The notes under the pieces are model-generated. The model had not been told where the DNA came from. It saw only the letters and a list, made by a program, of their open reading frames with translations, and made no database searches. The translations under genes were made by a program, and so were the position numbers. A stretch of DNA of 5,548 nucleotides from Candidatus Binataceae bacterium (lineage in GTDB: Bacteria > Desulfobacterota > Binatia > Binatales > Binataceae), in the NCBI GenBank assembly GCA_030042765.1, contig JASHZA010000004.1:1-5548 (forward strand), written 5' to 3'. Position 1 is the stretch's first letter, and every line of letters starts with the position of its first letter. Below are positions 1 through 5,548 of the stretch, in pieces.

Positions 1-1129
1 CGGTGGGTCGGCCAAACAGGGACGCGACCGCAGGGTCCAGGCGATTTTACCGTTGCGCGGCAAGATTCTGAACGTCGAGCGCGCCCGGATCGACAAGGTG
101 CTGTCATCGGCGGAACTGCGCACGCTGATCACCGCGCTCGGGATGGGTATCGGCGACGAGAAGGACCTCGCGCGCCTGCGCTACCATACAATCGTGATCA
201 TGACCGACGCGGATGTCGACGGCTCGCATATCCGCACGCTGCTATTGACGCTCTTCTTCCGTCAGTTTCCTGAAATTATCGAGAACGGCCATTTGTATGT
301 CGCGCAGCCGCCACTGTTCCGCGCAAAGAAGGGCAAGAGCGAGCGCTACGTCAAGGACGAAGCCGCGCTCGAGGACTATCTAACCGACCTCGGTGCCGAA
401 GCGGTAACGCTGCAGTCCGGCAAGGGCAAGGATGCGCGCGAGCTCAAGGGCGCGGTGCTCAAGACGCTGGTGCGCAAGGCGCTCCATTTCGAGCGGATGT
501 ACGAGGCGCTCGAACGCCGCTCCAAGGAGCGCGCGATCGTTACGGTTCTGGCAAGGATGGTCTCGGACAAGGAGATCGGAGCTGATACCTTCCGCGACGA
601 GCAGGACCTCCGGAAGGCCGCAAAGGCAATCAAAGAGGCGCTGCCGGAGCTCAATCTTGACGAGCCGCGGGTTTTGCCTGCCGAGGACTCCGCCTGGCGC
701 GCGACGTTCACGCACAAGCGCAACGGCGCGACGCCGCCGACGGTGATTGATCTAGCGCTATTCCACAGCGGCGAGCTGCGCGAAATCCGCCGGCTCGGCG
801 CTGATCTCGAAGCGTTGAAGGCGCCTTACAAGATCAAGACCGGCGAGGAGGAGCGCACCGTCGAATCGCTCAAGACTGTCGCCGCCGCCGTCGTCGCGGC
901 AGGCCAGAAGGGCGTCGAGATTCAGCGCTACAAGGGCCTGGGCGAGATGAACCCGGATCAGTTGTGGGCGACCACCATGGATCCGGAAAAGCGCTCGATG
1001 CTGCGGATGGAAATCGGCTCGCAGGAAGAGGCCGAGGAGATTTTCGGCAAGCTGATGGGCGATGTGGTCGAGCCGCGACGGCAGTTTATCGAAGAGAACG
1101 CCCTCAACGTGAAGAATCTGGATATTTGA
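1..1129 (+). CDS. gyrB: DNA gyrase subunit B, C-terminal part (5' end outside window)
   Basis: This is the ATPase/TOPRIM subunit of DNA gyrase, which with GyrA introduces negative supercoils into DNA in the cytoplasm. The reading frame is already open at base 2 ([10 protein letters not shown]), so the gene begins upstream; the TTG at 53 lies inside PLRGK and is not a start. About 375 residues are present. By comparison with E. coli GyrB (804 aa), the N-terminal ATPase and transducer domains and the EGD catalytic motif are missing. Visible here are the TOPRIM core, with [10 protein letters not shown] (Arg at the E. coli K447 position, nt 56-58) and the metal-binding DADVD motif (Asp codons at 206, 212 and 218), and the tail with [11 protein letters not shown] (from 923), TTMDPEKR and [12 protein letters not shown]. 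Between about 395 and 922 lies an insert of roughly 175 residues that aligns by eye with the E. coli-type GyrB insert and is absent from B. subtilis GyrB. HGSH-type quality cues are normal: no frameshift or missing motif is seen. ParE is less likely because gyrA follows directly. Identity is near certain. Confidence 0.97.
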   Translation, partial: GGSAKQGRDRRVQAILPLRGKILNVERARIDKVLSSAELRTLITALGMGIGDEKDLARLRYHTIVIMTDADVDGSHIRTLLLTLFFRQFPEIIENGHLYVAQPPLFRAKKGKSERYVKDEAALEDYLTDLGAEAVTLQSGKGKDARELKGAVLKTLVRKALHFERMYEALERRSKERAIVTVLARMVSDKEIGADTFRDEQDLRKAAKAIKEALPELNLDEPRVLPAEDSAWRATFTHKRNGATPPTVIDLALFHSGELREIRRLGADLEALKAPYKIKTGEEERTVESLKTVAAAVVAAGQKGVEIQRYKGLGEMNPDQLWATTMDPEKRSMLRMEIGSQEEAEEIFGKLMGDVVEPRRQFIEENALNVKNLDI

Positions 1130-1138
1130 CGCGCGCCG

Positions 1139-1151
1139 GATCAATTTGATC
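1139..1151. repeat. 13-bp perfect palindrome between gyrB and gyrA
   Basis: GATCAA-T-TTGATC is a perfect 6-bp inverted repeat around a single central base, starting 9 bp after the gyrB stop codon. It has the size and symmetry of an operator half-site pair but matches no operator I can name. It is immediately followed by a second, 8-bp palindrome, ATGCGCAT (1152-1159). The symmetry is seen directly; any regulatory role is inference, and a 13-bp dyad can occur by chance. Confidence 0.4.
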
Positions 1152-1160
1152 ATGCGCATC

Positions 1161-1188
1161 ACGAAGCGGCCTCGACGGTTCGCTTCGT
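1161..1188 (+). other. Hairpin in the gyrB-gyrA intergenic region
   Basis: The arms ACGAAGCG (1161-1168) and CGCTTCGT (1181-1188) are perfectly complementary over 8 bp with a 12-nt spacer. The spacer can continue the helix through a G-U pair and a short CC/GG stem (1170-1171 with 1177-1178) after a one-base bulge, leaving a small TCGAC loop. No T-run follows (CCAAATCCCC comes next), so it does not look like a classical intrinsic terminator. It ends 21 bp before the gyrA start and could act as an mRNA processing or stability element, or tune GyrA translation. The structure is seen; its function is inferred. Confidence 0.5.
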
Positions 1189-1198
1189 CCAAATCCCC

Positions 1199-1204
1199 GA
1201 GAAG
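1199..1204 (+). promoter_or_regulatory. Weak ribosome binding site for gyrA
   Basis: GAGAAG lies 5 nt before the GTG at 1210 and is a modest purine-rich match to the anti-Shine-Dalgarno sequence. An in-frame TAA at 1207-1209 abuts the GTG, so the gene cannot start further upstream. This supports 1210 as the start even though the site is weak and slightly too close. Confidence 0.4.
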
Positions 1205-1209
1205 CTTAA

Positions 1210-3753
1210 GTGCCTGATACTAACGGAACCGAACCTTCACGCAACGAACCGGCGCGGCTGACGATCGAAGCCGACATGCGGCAGTCCTACCTGGACTACG
1301 CGATGTCCGTGAATATCGGCCGCGCCCTGCCCGACCTGCGCGACGGCCTCAAGCCGGTCCATCGGCGCATCCTGTACGCGATGTTCCGCGAGGGGCTGCT
1401 CTCGACCCGCCGCTATTCGAAATGCGCCGGCGTGGTCGGTGAGGTGCTCAAGAAATACCATCCGCACGGCGATACCGCTGTCTATGACTCGCTGGTGCGG
1501 ATGGCGCAGCCGTTCAGCATGCGCTACCCGCTGATTGACGGGCAGGGCAACTTCGGCTCGGTCGACGGCGATCCGCCGGCGGCGTACCGCTACACCGAAT
1601 GCCGCCTGACGCGGCTCGCGGAGCGGATGCTCGCCGATATCGACAAGGATACGGTTGATTTCGTCGACAACTTCGACGGTTCGGATCAGGAGCCCGGGGT
1701 CCTGCCGGCGCAGATACCGAACCTGCTGATCAACGGCTCGGACGGAATCGCGGTCGGGATGGCAACGAACATCCCGCCGCACAACCTGGGCGAGGTCTGC
1801 GACGCACTGCTCAAGCTGATCGAGAATCCGGACCTCACGATCGAGCAGATACTCGACATTATCCCGGGGCCCGACTTTCCGACCGGCGGGCAACTGCTCG
1901 GCCGCGCGTCGATTCGCCAAACCTACCTCAACAGGCGTGGAATCCTCACGATCCGGGCGACCGCCGCGATCGAGACCGATAAGCGCAGCGGCAAGGCGTC
2001 GATTATCGTTCGCGAGATTCCCTATCAGGTCAACAAGAGCAAGCTGATCGAGCGCATCGCCGAACTCGTCAACGACAAGCGGATCGAAGGGATCAGCGAT
2101 CTGCGCGACGAGTCGGACCGCGACGGCATGCGCATCGTGATCGAGCTCAAGCGCGACGCCGAACCCAAGATCGTGCTGAACCAGCTCTACAAGCTGACCC
2201 AGATGCAGGAGAGCTACGGGCTGATCATGCTCGCGATCCACGAGGGGCGGCCACGCGAGCTCGATTTGCGCGAGATGCTGGTGCAGTTCCTCGAGCATCG
2301 CAAGCTCGTGCTCACGCGCCGCACGCGCTTCGAACTGCGCCAGGCGCAGGCGCGACTCCACGTGCTCGAAGGCCTGCTGATCGCGCTGCGCAACCTCGAC
2401 GAAGTGATCAAGCTGATCCGCGCGTCGAAGGACGCGGAGAGCGCGCGCAGCGGCCTGATGCAACGCTTCGGGCTCACCCAAATCCAGGCACAGGCGATTC
2501 TTGACCTCACGCTGCGGCGGCTGACCTCGCTCGAACGCGACAAGATCGAAGCCGAGCACAAGGAGACCCGCGAGACGATCGAGCGGCTCAATAAAATCCT
2601 CGCCGACGAAAAGGAACTGATGAAGCTGATCGCCGAGGAGTTGATCGAGATCAGGAAGGAGTTCGCCGACGATCGCCGCACCCAGATTATCGAAGCCGAG
2701 GGCGACTTCTCGATCGAAGACCTGATCGTCGAGGAAGACGTACTCGTTACGGTCACGCACGGCGGCTACATAAAACGCACGCCGCTTTCGCTCTATCGCA
2801 CGCAGCGGCGCGGCGGTCGCGGCAAGATCGGCGCCACCACGAGCGAGGAGGACTTCGTCGAGCATCTGGTGCCGGTCGGCACGCATGACCGGCTGCTGTT
2901 TTTCACCAGCGCCGGCAAGGTCTACGAGAAAAAGGCTTACGAACTGCCCGAGGGCGGACGCGCCGCGCGCGGACGCTCGATCGCAAATCTGCTCAGCCTG
3001 GCGAATGACGAAACGCTTTCCGCCTTTCTGCCGGTGCCGAAGGATACCAAGGGTAAGTACGTCTTTTTCGCAACCCGCCGTGGCAAGGTGAAGAAAACCG
3101 AGATCGACGAGTTCAGCAATATCCGCTCAACCGGAATCATCGCGATCAACCTCGAAGACGGCGACGAGCTGATCGGCGTGCGCATCACCGACGGCAATCA
3201 GCAGATCGTGCTTTCAACGCGCGAGGGCCAGGCGATCCGATTCAAGGAAGAGGAAGTCCGCTCGATGGGCCGCAGCGCGACCGGCGTCGCCGGGATGGAG
3301 CTCGAATCGTCCTCCGTCAAGGAGGGCAAGACGGTCACGCTGGTGATGGACGAAGTGGTTTCGATCGCTGTCGCGCGCGACGACGAAACGCTGCTCACTG
3401 TCTCCGAGAACGGCTTCGGCAAGCGCACGCCCGCAAGCGAATATCGCCTGACGCATCGCGGCGGCAAGGGCGTCATCACGATGGACGTGACGGAGCGCAC
3501 CGGCAAGGTGATCAGCGTCCGCCAGGTCGGGACCGACGACCAGGTGGTGCTCATCACCGATCATGGCAAGGTGATCCGGCTCGGCGTCAAGCAGGTGCGG
3601 ATCACCGGGCGCAACGCCCAGGGCGTGCACCTCGTCAGACTCGAGGCCAACGAAAAAGTCCGTGCCGTTGCACCGCTGGCCGAACGCGAAGAGGACGACG
3701 ATTCCAACGGCGACGGCGCGAACGGCTCTGGCAGCGACGATTCCGGCAAATAG
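1210..3753 (+). CDS. gyrA: DNA gyrase subunit A
   Basis: This is the DNA breakage-reunion and wrapping subunit of gyrase, partner of the GyrB encoded 80 bp upstream; the two are probably co-transcribed. It is complete at 847 aa, close to the usual size (E. coli 875). The GTG start directly follows an in-frame TAA and gives an N-terminus of typical length before SYLDYAMSV. The winged-helix/tower domain includes [10 protein letters not shown] (residues 84-93) with Thr89 at the E. coli Ser83 quinolone position and Asp93 at Asp87. The catalytic pair is Arg127-Tyr128, and Ile180 is the DNA-intercalating position in [14 protein letters not shown] coiled-coil region covers roughly residues 360-500. 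The GyrA box QRRGGRGK (532-539) separates it from ParC. Six beta-pinwheel blades follow to about residue 820, then an acidic Asp/Gly/Asn/Ser tail. Differences from E. coli in the active-site region are Gly74 (for Arg68), Lys81 (for Gly75) and Tyr126 (for Met120). No truncation or frameshift is seen. Confidence 0.98.
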   Translation: MPDTNGTEPSRNEPARLTIEADMRQSYLDYAMSVNIGRALPDLRDGLKPVHRRILYAMFREGLLSTRRYSKCAGVVGEVLKKYHPHGDTAVYDSLVRMAQPFSMRYPLIDGQGNFGSVDGDPPAAYRYTECRLTRLAERMLADIDKDTVDFVDNFDGSDQEPGVLPAQIPNLLINGSDGIAVGMATNIPPHNLGEVCDALLKLIENPDLTIEQILDIIPGPDFPTGGQLLGRASIRQTYLNRRGILTIRATAAIETDKRSGKASIIVREIPYQVNKSKLIERIAELVNDKRIEGISDLRDESDRDGMRIVIELKRDAEPKIVLNQLYKLTQMQESYGLIMLAIHEGRPRELDLREMLVQFLEHRKLVLTRRTRFELRQAQARLHVLEGLLIALRNLDEVIKLIRASKDAESARSGLMQRFGLTQIQAQAILDLTLRRLTSLERDKIEAEHKETRETIERLNKILADEKELMKLIAEELIEIRKEFADDRRTQIIEAEGDFSIEDLIVEEDVLVTVTHGGYIKRTPLSLYRTQRRGGRGKIGATTSEEDFVEHLVPVGTHDRLLFFTSAGKVYEKKAYELPEGGRAARGRSIANLLSLANDETLSAFLPVPKDTKGKYVFFATRRGKVKKTEIDEFSNIRSTGIIAINLEDGDELIGVRITDGNQQIVLSTREGQAIRFKEEEVRSMGRSATGVAGMELESSSVKEGKTVTLVMDEVVSIAVARDDETLLTVSENGFGKRTPASEYRLTHRGGKGVITMDVTERTGKVISVRQVGTDDQVVLITDHGKVIRLGVKQVRITGRNAQGVHLVRLEANEKVRAVAPLAEREEDDDSNGDGANGSGSDDSGK

Positions 3754-3838
3754 CGTCGCATCCGGTCGCGGGCCGCACGGCTTTGACGCACGCCCTGCTC
3801 CTTGGATTTGCCGGGGCGTCGGCGCTAAAACATAGCCC

Positions 3839-4714
3839 ATGCCACTCGATTCATTGTTGGTAGGAACCAGGGTCGGGCCGGTCGTATCCGAAGTCGACGC
3901 GCGCTGGGCGATGGCCTACGCGGCCGGAATCGGCGACAATCTGCCCTGCTACATGGATACCCGGCGCCCCGACGGGATCATCGCGCATCCGGTGTTCCCG
4001 GTTTGCTACGAATGGGAAGCGGCGGGAGCGATTCGCGCGAAGTCGCGCGTCGGGCTTACCAAAGCCGAGGCGGCCCGCGGCGTGCACGCCACCCAGCACA
4101 TGATCTTGCATCGCCCGGTGCGTCCACCGATGCGCATCTCTACCACGGCAGAACTCATCAGCATCGAGCAGCGCAAACCGGGCGCCTACGAAGTCGTCAG
4201 ATTCGAAAGCGTCGACGGCAACGGCACACCCATCTGCACGACCTACTCCGGAAGCCTCTATCGCGAGGTGGCTGTCGCCGGATCCGATCGGCCGGCCGAG
4301 ATCCCCGCGCCGCTCACACTAACGAAGCTTCCCTCCAAACCACGCGCGGAAATCCCGGTTCCGATCTCCGCCGGCGCTGCCCATGTCTATACCGAATGCG
4401 CCCGTATCTGGAATCCAGTCCACACCGACGCCGCAGTTGCCGCCGCTGCCGGATTACCCGCGATCATCCTGCACGGCACGGCTACGCTCGCCCTCGCCGT
4501 TTCGCGCATCGTTGAGGGGGAAGCCGGCAACGCTCCCGAACGCGTCGCCGAAATCTACGGCAGGTTCGGCGCGATGGTCCTGATGCCATCGGAGGTGCTC
4601 GTGCGAATCCACGCGCGCGAGAACGTGGCCAGGGGCGAAGCGATCTTTTTCGAGGCGATCAGCAACGAAGGCGGCCGCGCGATCCGTGACGGCGTGATCA
4701 TTTTGCGCGCCTGA
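3839..4714 (+). CDS. MaoC-family double hot-dog protein (acyl-CoA dehydratase/hydratase-like)
   Basis: This 291-aa protein resembles MaoC-like (R)-specific enoyl-CoA hydratases/acyl dehydratases with two fused hot-dog folds, a cytosolic family acting on acyl-CoA thioesters. Its substrate cannot be told from sequence. The N-terminal fold (about residues 5-145) has YAAGIGDNLPCY (27-38) and IIAHPVFP (47-54), typical of the MaoC N-domain. The C-terminal fold (about 175-290) has NPVHTD (192-197) and ILHGTATLA (210-218), matching the hydratase-2 region. In the canonical GDxNPxH motif the catalytic Asp is replaced: the sequence reads RIWNPVH, with Ile190 at the Asp position, while Asn192 and His195 remain. 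The protein may therefore not be a standard hydratase. No signal peptide or membrane segment is seen. An in-frame TAG (3833-3835) lies two codons upstream, making ATG 3839 the first possible start, but no Shine-Dalgarno sequence precedes it. It may share a transcript with the dehydrogenase gene 39 bp downstream. The family is confident; the function is not. Confidence 0.82.
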   Translation: MPLDSLLVGTRVGPVVSEVDARWAMAYAAGIGDNLPCYMDTRRPDGIIAHPVFPVCYEWEAAGAIRAKSRVGLTKAEAARGVHATQHMILHRPVRPPMRISTTAELISIEQRKPGAYEVVRFESVDGNGTPICTTYSGSLYREVAVAGSDRPAEIPAPLTLTKLPSKPRAEIPVPISAGAAHVYTECARIWNPVHTDAAVAAAAGLPAIILHGTATLALAVSRIVEGEAGNAPERVAEIYGRFGAMVLMPSEVLVRIHARENVARGEAIFFEAISNEGGRAIRDGVIILRA

Positions 4715-4739
4715 TCGCGATATTCTCGACGAATCCAGC

Positions 4740-4745
4740 GGAGGA
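4740..4745 (+). promoter_or_regulatory. Strong Shine-Dalgarno site deciding the GTG start of frmA
   Basis: GGAGGA lies 8 nt before the GTG at 4754, which is near-ideal spacing. It supports this non-ATG start, from which the protein begins MKVRAAVAYK, as class III alcohol dehydrogenases commonly do. Confidence 0.8.
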
Positions 4746-4753
4746 AATCCTAC

Positions 4754-5548
4754 GTGAAAGTCAGGGCCGCGGTTGCGTACAAAGCCGATACGCCGCTGGA
4801 AGTTGCCGAAGTTGACCTCGAAGGTCCGAAGCCGGGCGAAGTGATGGTCGAAATCAGGGCCACCGGCGTTTGCCATACCGATGCCTACACGCTCTCGGGC
4901 AAGGACCCCGAGGGCCTGTTCCCCTCGATTATGGGGCACGAAGGAGCCGGCGTGGTGGTCGAGACCGGTGCAGGTGTGACCTCCGTCAGGCCCGGCGACC
5001 ATGTGATTCCGCTCTATATTCCCGAATGCCGCCAATGTCCGGCTTGCGTCTCAGGACGGACCAACCTCTGCACCGCGATTCGCGAGACGCAGGGCCGCGG
5101 CGTGATGCCCGACGGGACCAGCCGCTTCTCGATCGGTGGCAAGATGCTCCACCATTACATGGGCACCTCGACCTTTGCGAACTTCACGGTGCTGCCGGAA
5201 ATCGCCGTCGCCAAAATCCGCGAGGACGCCCCTTTCGACAAGGTCTGCTACATCGGATGCGGTGTCACGACCGGAATCGGGGCGGTGATCAACACTGCGA
5301 AAGTGCAGGTCGGCGACCGGGTGGTGGTCTTCGGGCTGGGCGGGATCGGACTCAACGTCGTCCAGGGTGCGCGGCTGGCTGGCGCTTCGATCATCGTCGG
5401 CGTCGACCTGAATCCAGCGAGTTGCGCGATGGCAGAGAAATTCGGTATGACCCACTTCGTCAATCCCGCCGAGGTTCGTGGTGATCTCGTGCCCTATCTC
5501 GTCGATTTGACCAAAGGCGGTGCCGACTTCGCCTTCGAATGCGTCGGC
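4754..5548 (+). CDS. frmA: S-(hydroxymethyl)glutathione dehydrogenase / class III alcohol dehydrogenase, N-terminal part (3' end outside window)
   Basis: This zinc- and NAD-dependent medium-chain dehydrogenase oxidises S-hydroxymethylglutathione, formed from formaldehyde and glutathione, to S-formylglutathione in cytosolic formaldehyde detoxification. Many members also reduce S-nitrosoglutathione. The window holds 265 codons of a family usually near 370, so about 105 residues are cut off at the window edge. The GroES-like domain has catalytic zinc ligands Cys40 (GVCHTDAYTLSG), His62 (GHEGAG) and Cys169 (GCGVTTG). The structural zinc ligands Cys92, Cys95, Cys98 and Cys106 are all present. Arg110, in the NLCTAIRETQG stretch, corresponds to the class III arginine that binds the glutathione carboxylate. 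The class-typical MPDGTSRFS and HYMGTSTF segments follow. The Rossmann fold shows GLGGIG (194-199) and Asp218 at the NAD-selecting position. No frhA/frmB-type esterase is visible because the window ends here. The name adhC is also used for this gene. Class assignment is very firm. Confidence 0.95.
   Translation, partial: MKVRAAVAYKADTPLEVAEVDLEGPKPGEVMVEIRATGVCHTDAYTLSGKDPEGLFPSIMGHEGAGVVVETGAGVTSVRPGDHVIPLYIPECRQCPACVSGRTNLCTAIRETQGRGVMPDGTSRFSIGGKMLHHYMGTSTFANFTVLPEIAVAKIREDAPFDKVCYIGCGVTTGIGAVINTAKVQVGDRVVVFGLGGIGLNVVQGARLAGASIIVGVDLNPASCAMAEKFGMTHFVNPAEVRGDLVPYLVDLTKGGADFAFECVG

Noticed and set aside
53..58. TTG at 53 as the start of an independent GyrB-like protein
   Set aside because: The frame is open to the window edge and encodes conserved GyrB TOPRIM sequence before this codon, so it is internal to gyrB.
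1237..2886. A long open frame of 549 codons on the minus strand opposite gyrA
   Set aside because: It lies wholly antisense to a certain gyrA, has low-complexity Arg/Leu/Asp/Ala-rich content typical of reverse frames in GC-rich codon-biased DNA, and resembles no known protein.
3754..3789. Possible terminator after gyrA (GCGTC at 3754 with GACGC at 3785; GCC/GGC around 3772-3781)
   Set aside because: The stems are only 3-5 bp, with a loop either too large or very small, and only three T residues follow. This is not convincing as an intrinsic terminator.
3783..3811. TTGACG at 3783-3788 as a -35 box for the MaoC-like gene
   Set aside because: It matches five of six consensus bases, but no acceptable -10 lies 16-18 bp downstream (the sequence there reads around GGATTTGC).
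3214..3840. Minus-strand open frame of 208 codons overlapping the gyrA 3' end and the following gap
   Set aside because: Most of it is antisense to the GyrA pinwheel domain, and it shows no recognisable motif. It is best explained as a GC-driven shadow frame.
4714..4726. Palindrome ATCGCGAT (4714-4721) and TATTCT (4721-4726) as an operator/-10 before frmA
   Set aside because: An 8-bp palindrome is easily due to chance in GC-rich DNA, and no -35 sits at proper spacing. Co-transcription with the upstream gene is simpler.
4454..5035. Minus-strand open frame of 193 codons spanning the end of the MaoC-like gene and the start of frmA
   Set aside because: It is antisense to two well-supported genes and has no family resemblance.

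Overview
This 5.5 kb window of GC-rich bacterial DNA has four genes, all on the + strand and tightly packed. In order they are the 3' part of gyrB (positions 1-1129), a complete gyrA (1210-3753), a complete two-domain MaoC/hot-dog protein (3839-4714), and the 5' part of a class III alcohol dehydrogenase, or glutathione-dependent formaldehyde dehydrogenase (4754 to the window end). No RNA gene, mobile element, CRISPR array or origin is visible. The longest gap between genes is 85 bp.

Organism: gyrB and gyrA are adjacent, which fits the dnaA-dnaN-recF-gyrB-gyrA layout seen in many lineages (Gram-positives and deltaproteobacteria-like groups) and not the split gyr genes of enteric bacteria. GyrB nevertheless carries the roughly 170-residue insert in its TOPRIM/tail region that is typical of E. 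coli-type GyrB. The formaldehyde dehydrogenase keeps the arginine associated with glutathione-adduct binding, so the host probably uses glutathione. Together with the high GC, this suggests an uncultivated proteobacterium-like or deltaproteobacterial/Binatota-like lineage. That placement is inference only; no taxonomic marker here settles it.

How the genes work together: GyrB (ATPase/TOPRIM subunit) and GyrA (DNA-cleaving and wrapping subunit) form the A2B2 DNA gyrase and are probably co-transcribed. The 80 bp between them holds three back-to-back dyad symmetries (1139-1151, 1152-1159 and 1161-1188), the last an 8-bp perfect stem just ahead of the gyrA GTG start. This is the most noteworthy non-coding structure in the window. 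The second pair, the MaoC-like protein and formaldehyde dehydrogenase, is separated by 39 bp and could be a small metabolic operon. I see no obvious functional link between this pair and gyrase.

I do not see an undescribed multi-gene system here. The points most worth a second look are the gyrB-gyrA intergenic dyads, the loss of the canonical catalytic Asp in the hydratase-type motif of the MaoC-like protein, and the absence of a Shine-Dalgarno site before that gene.
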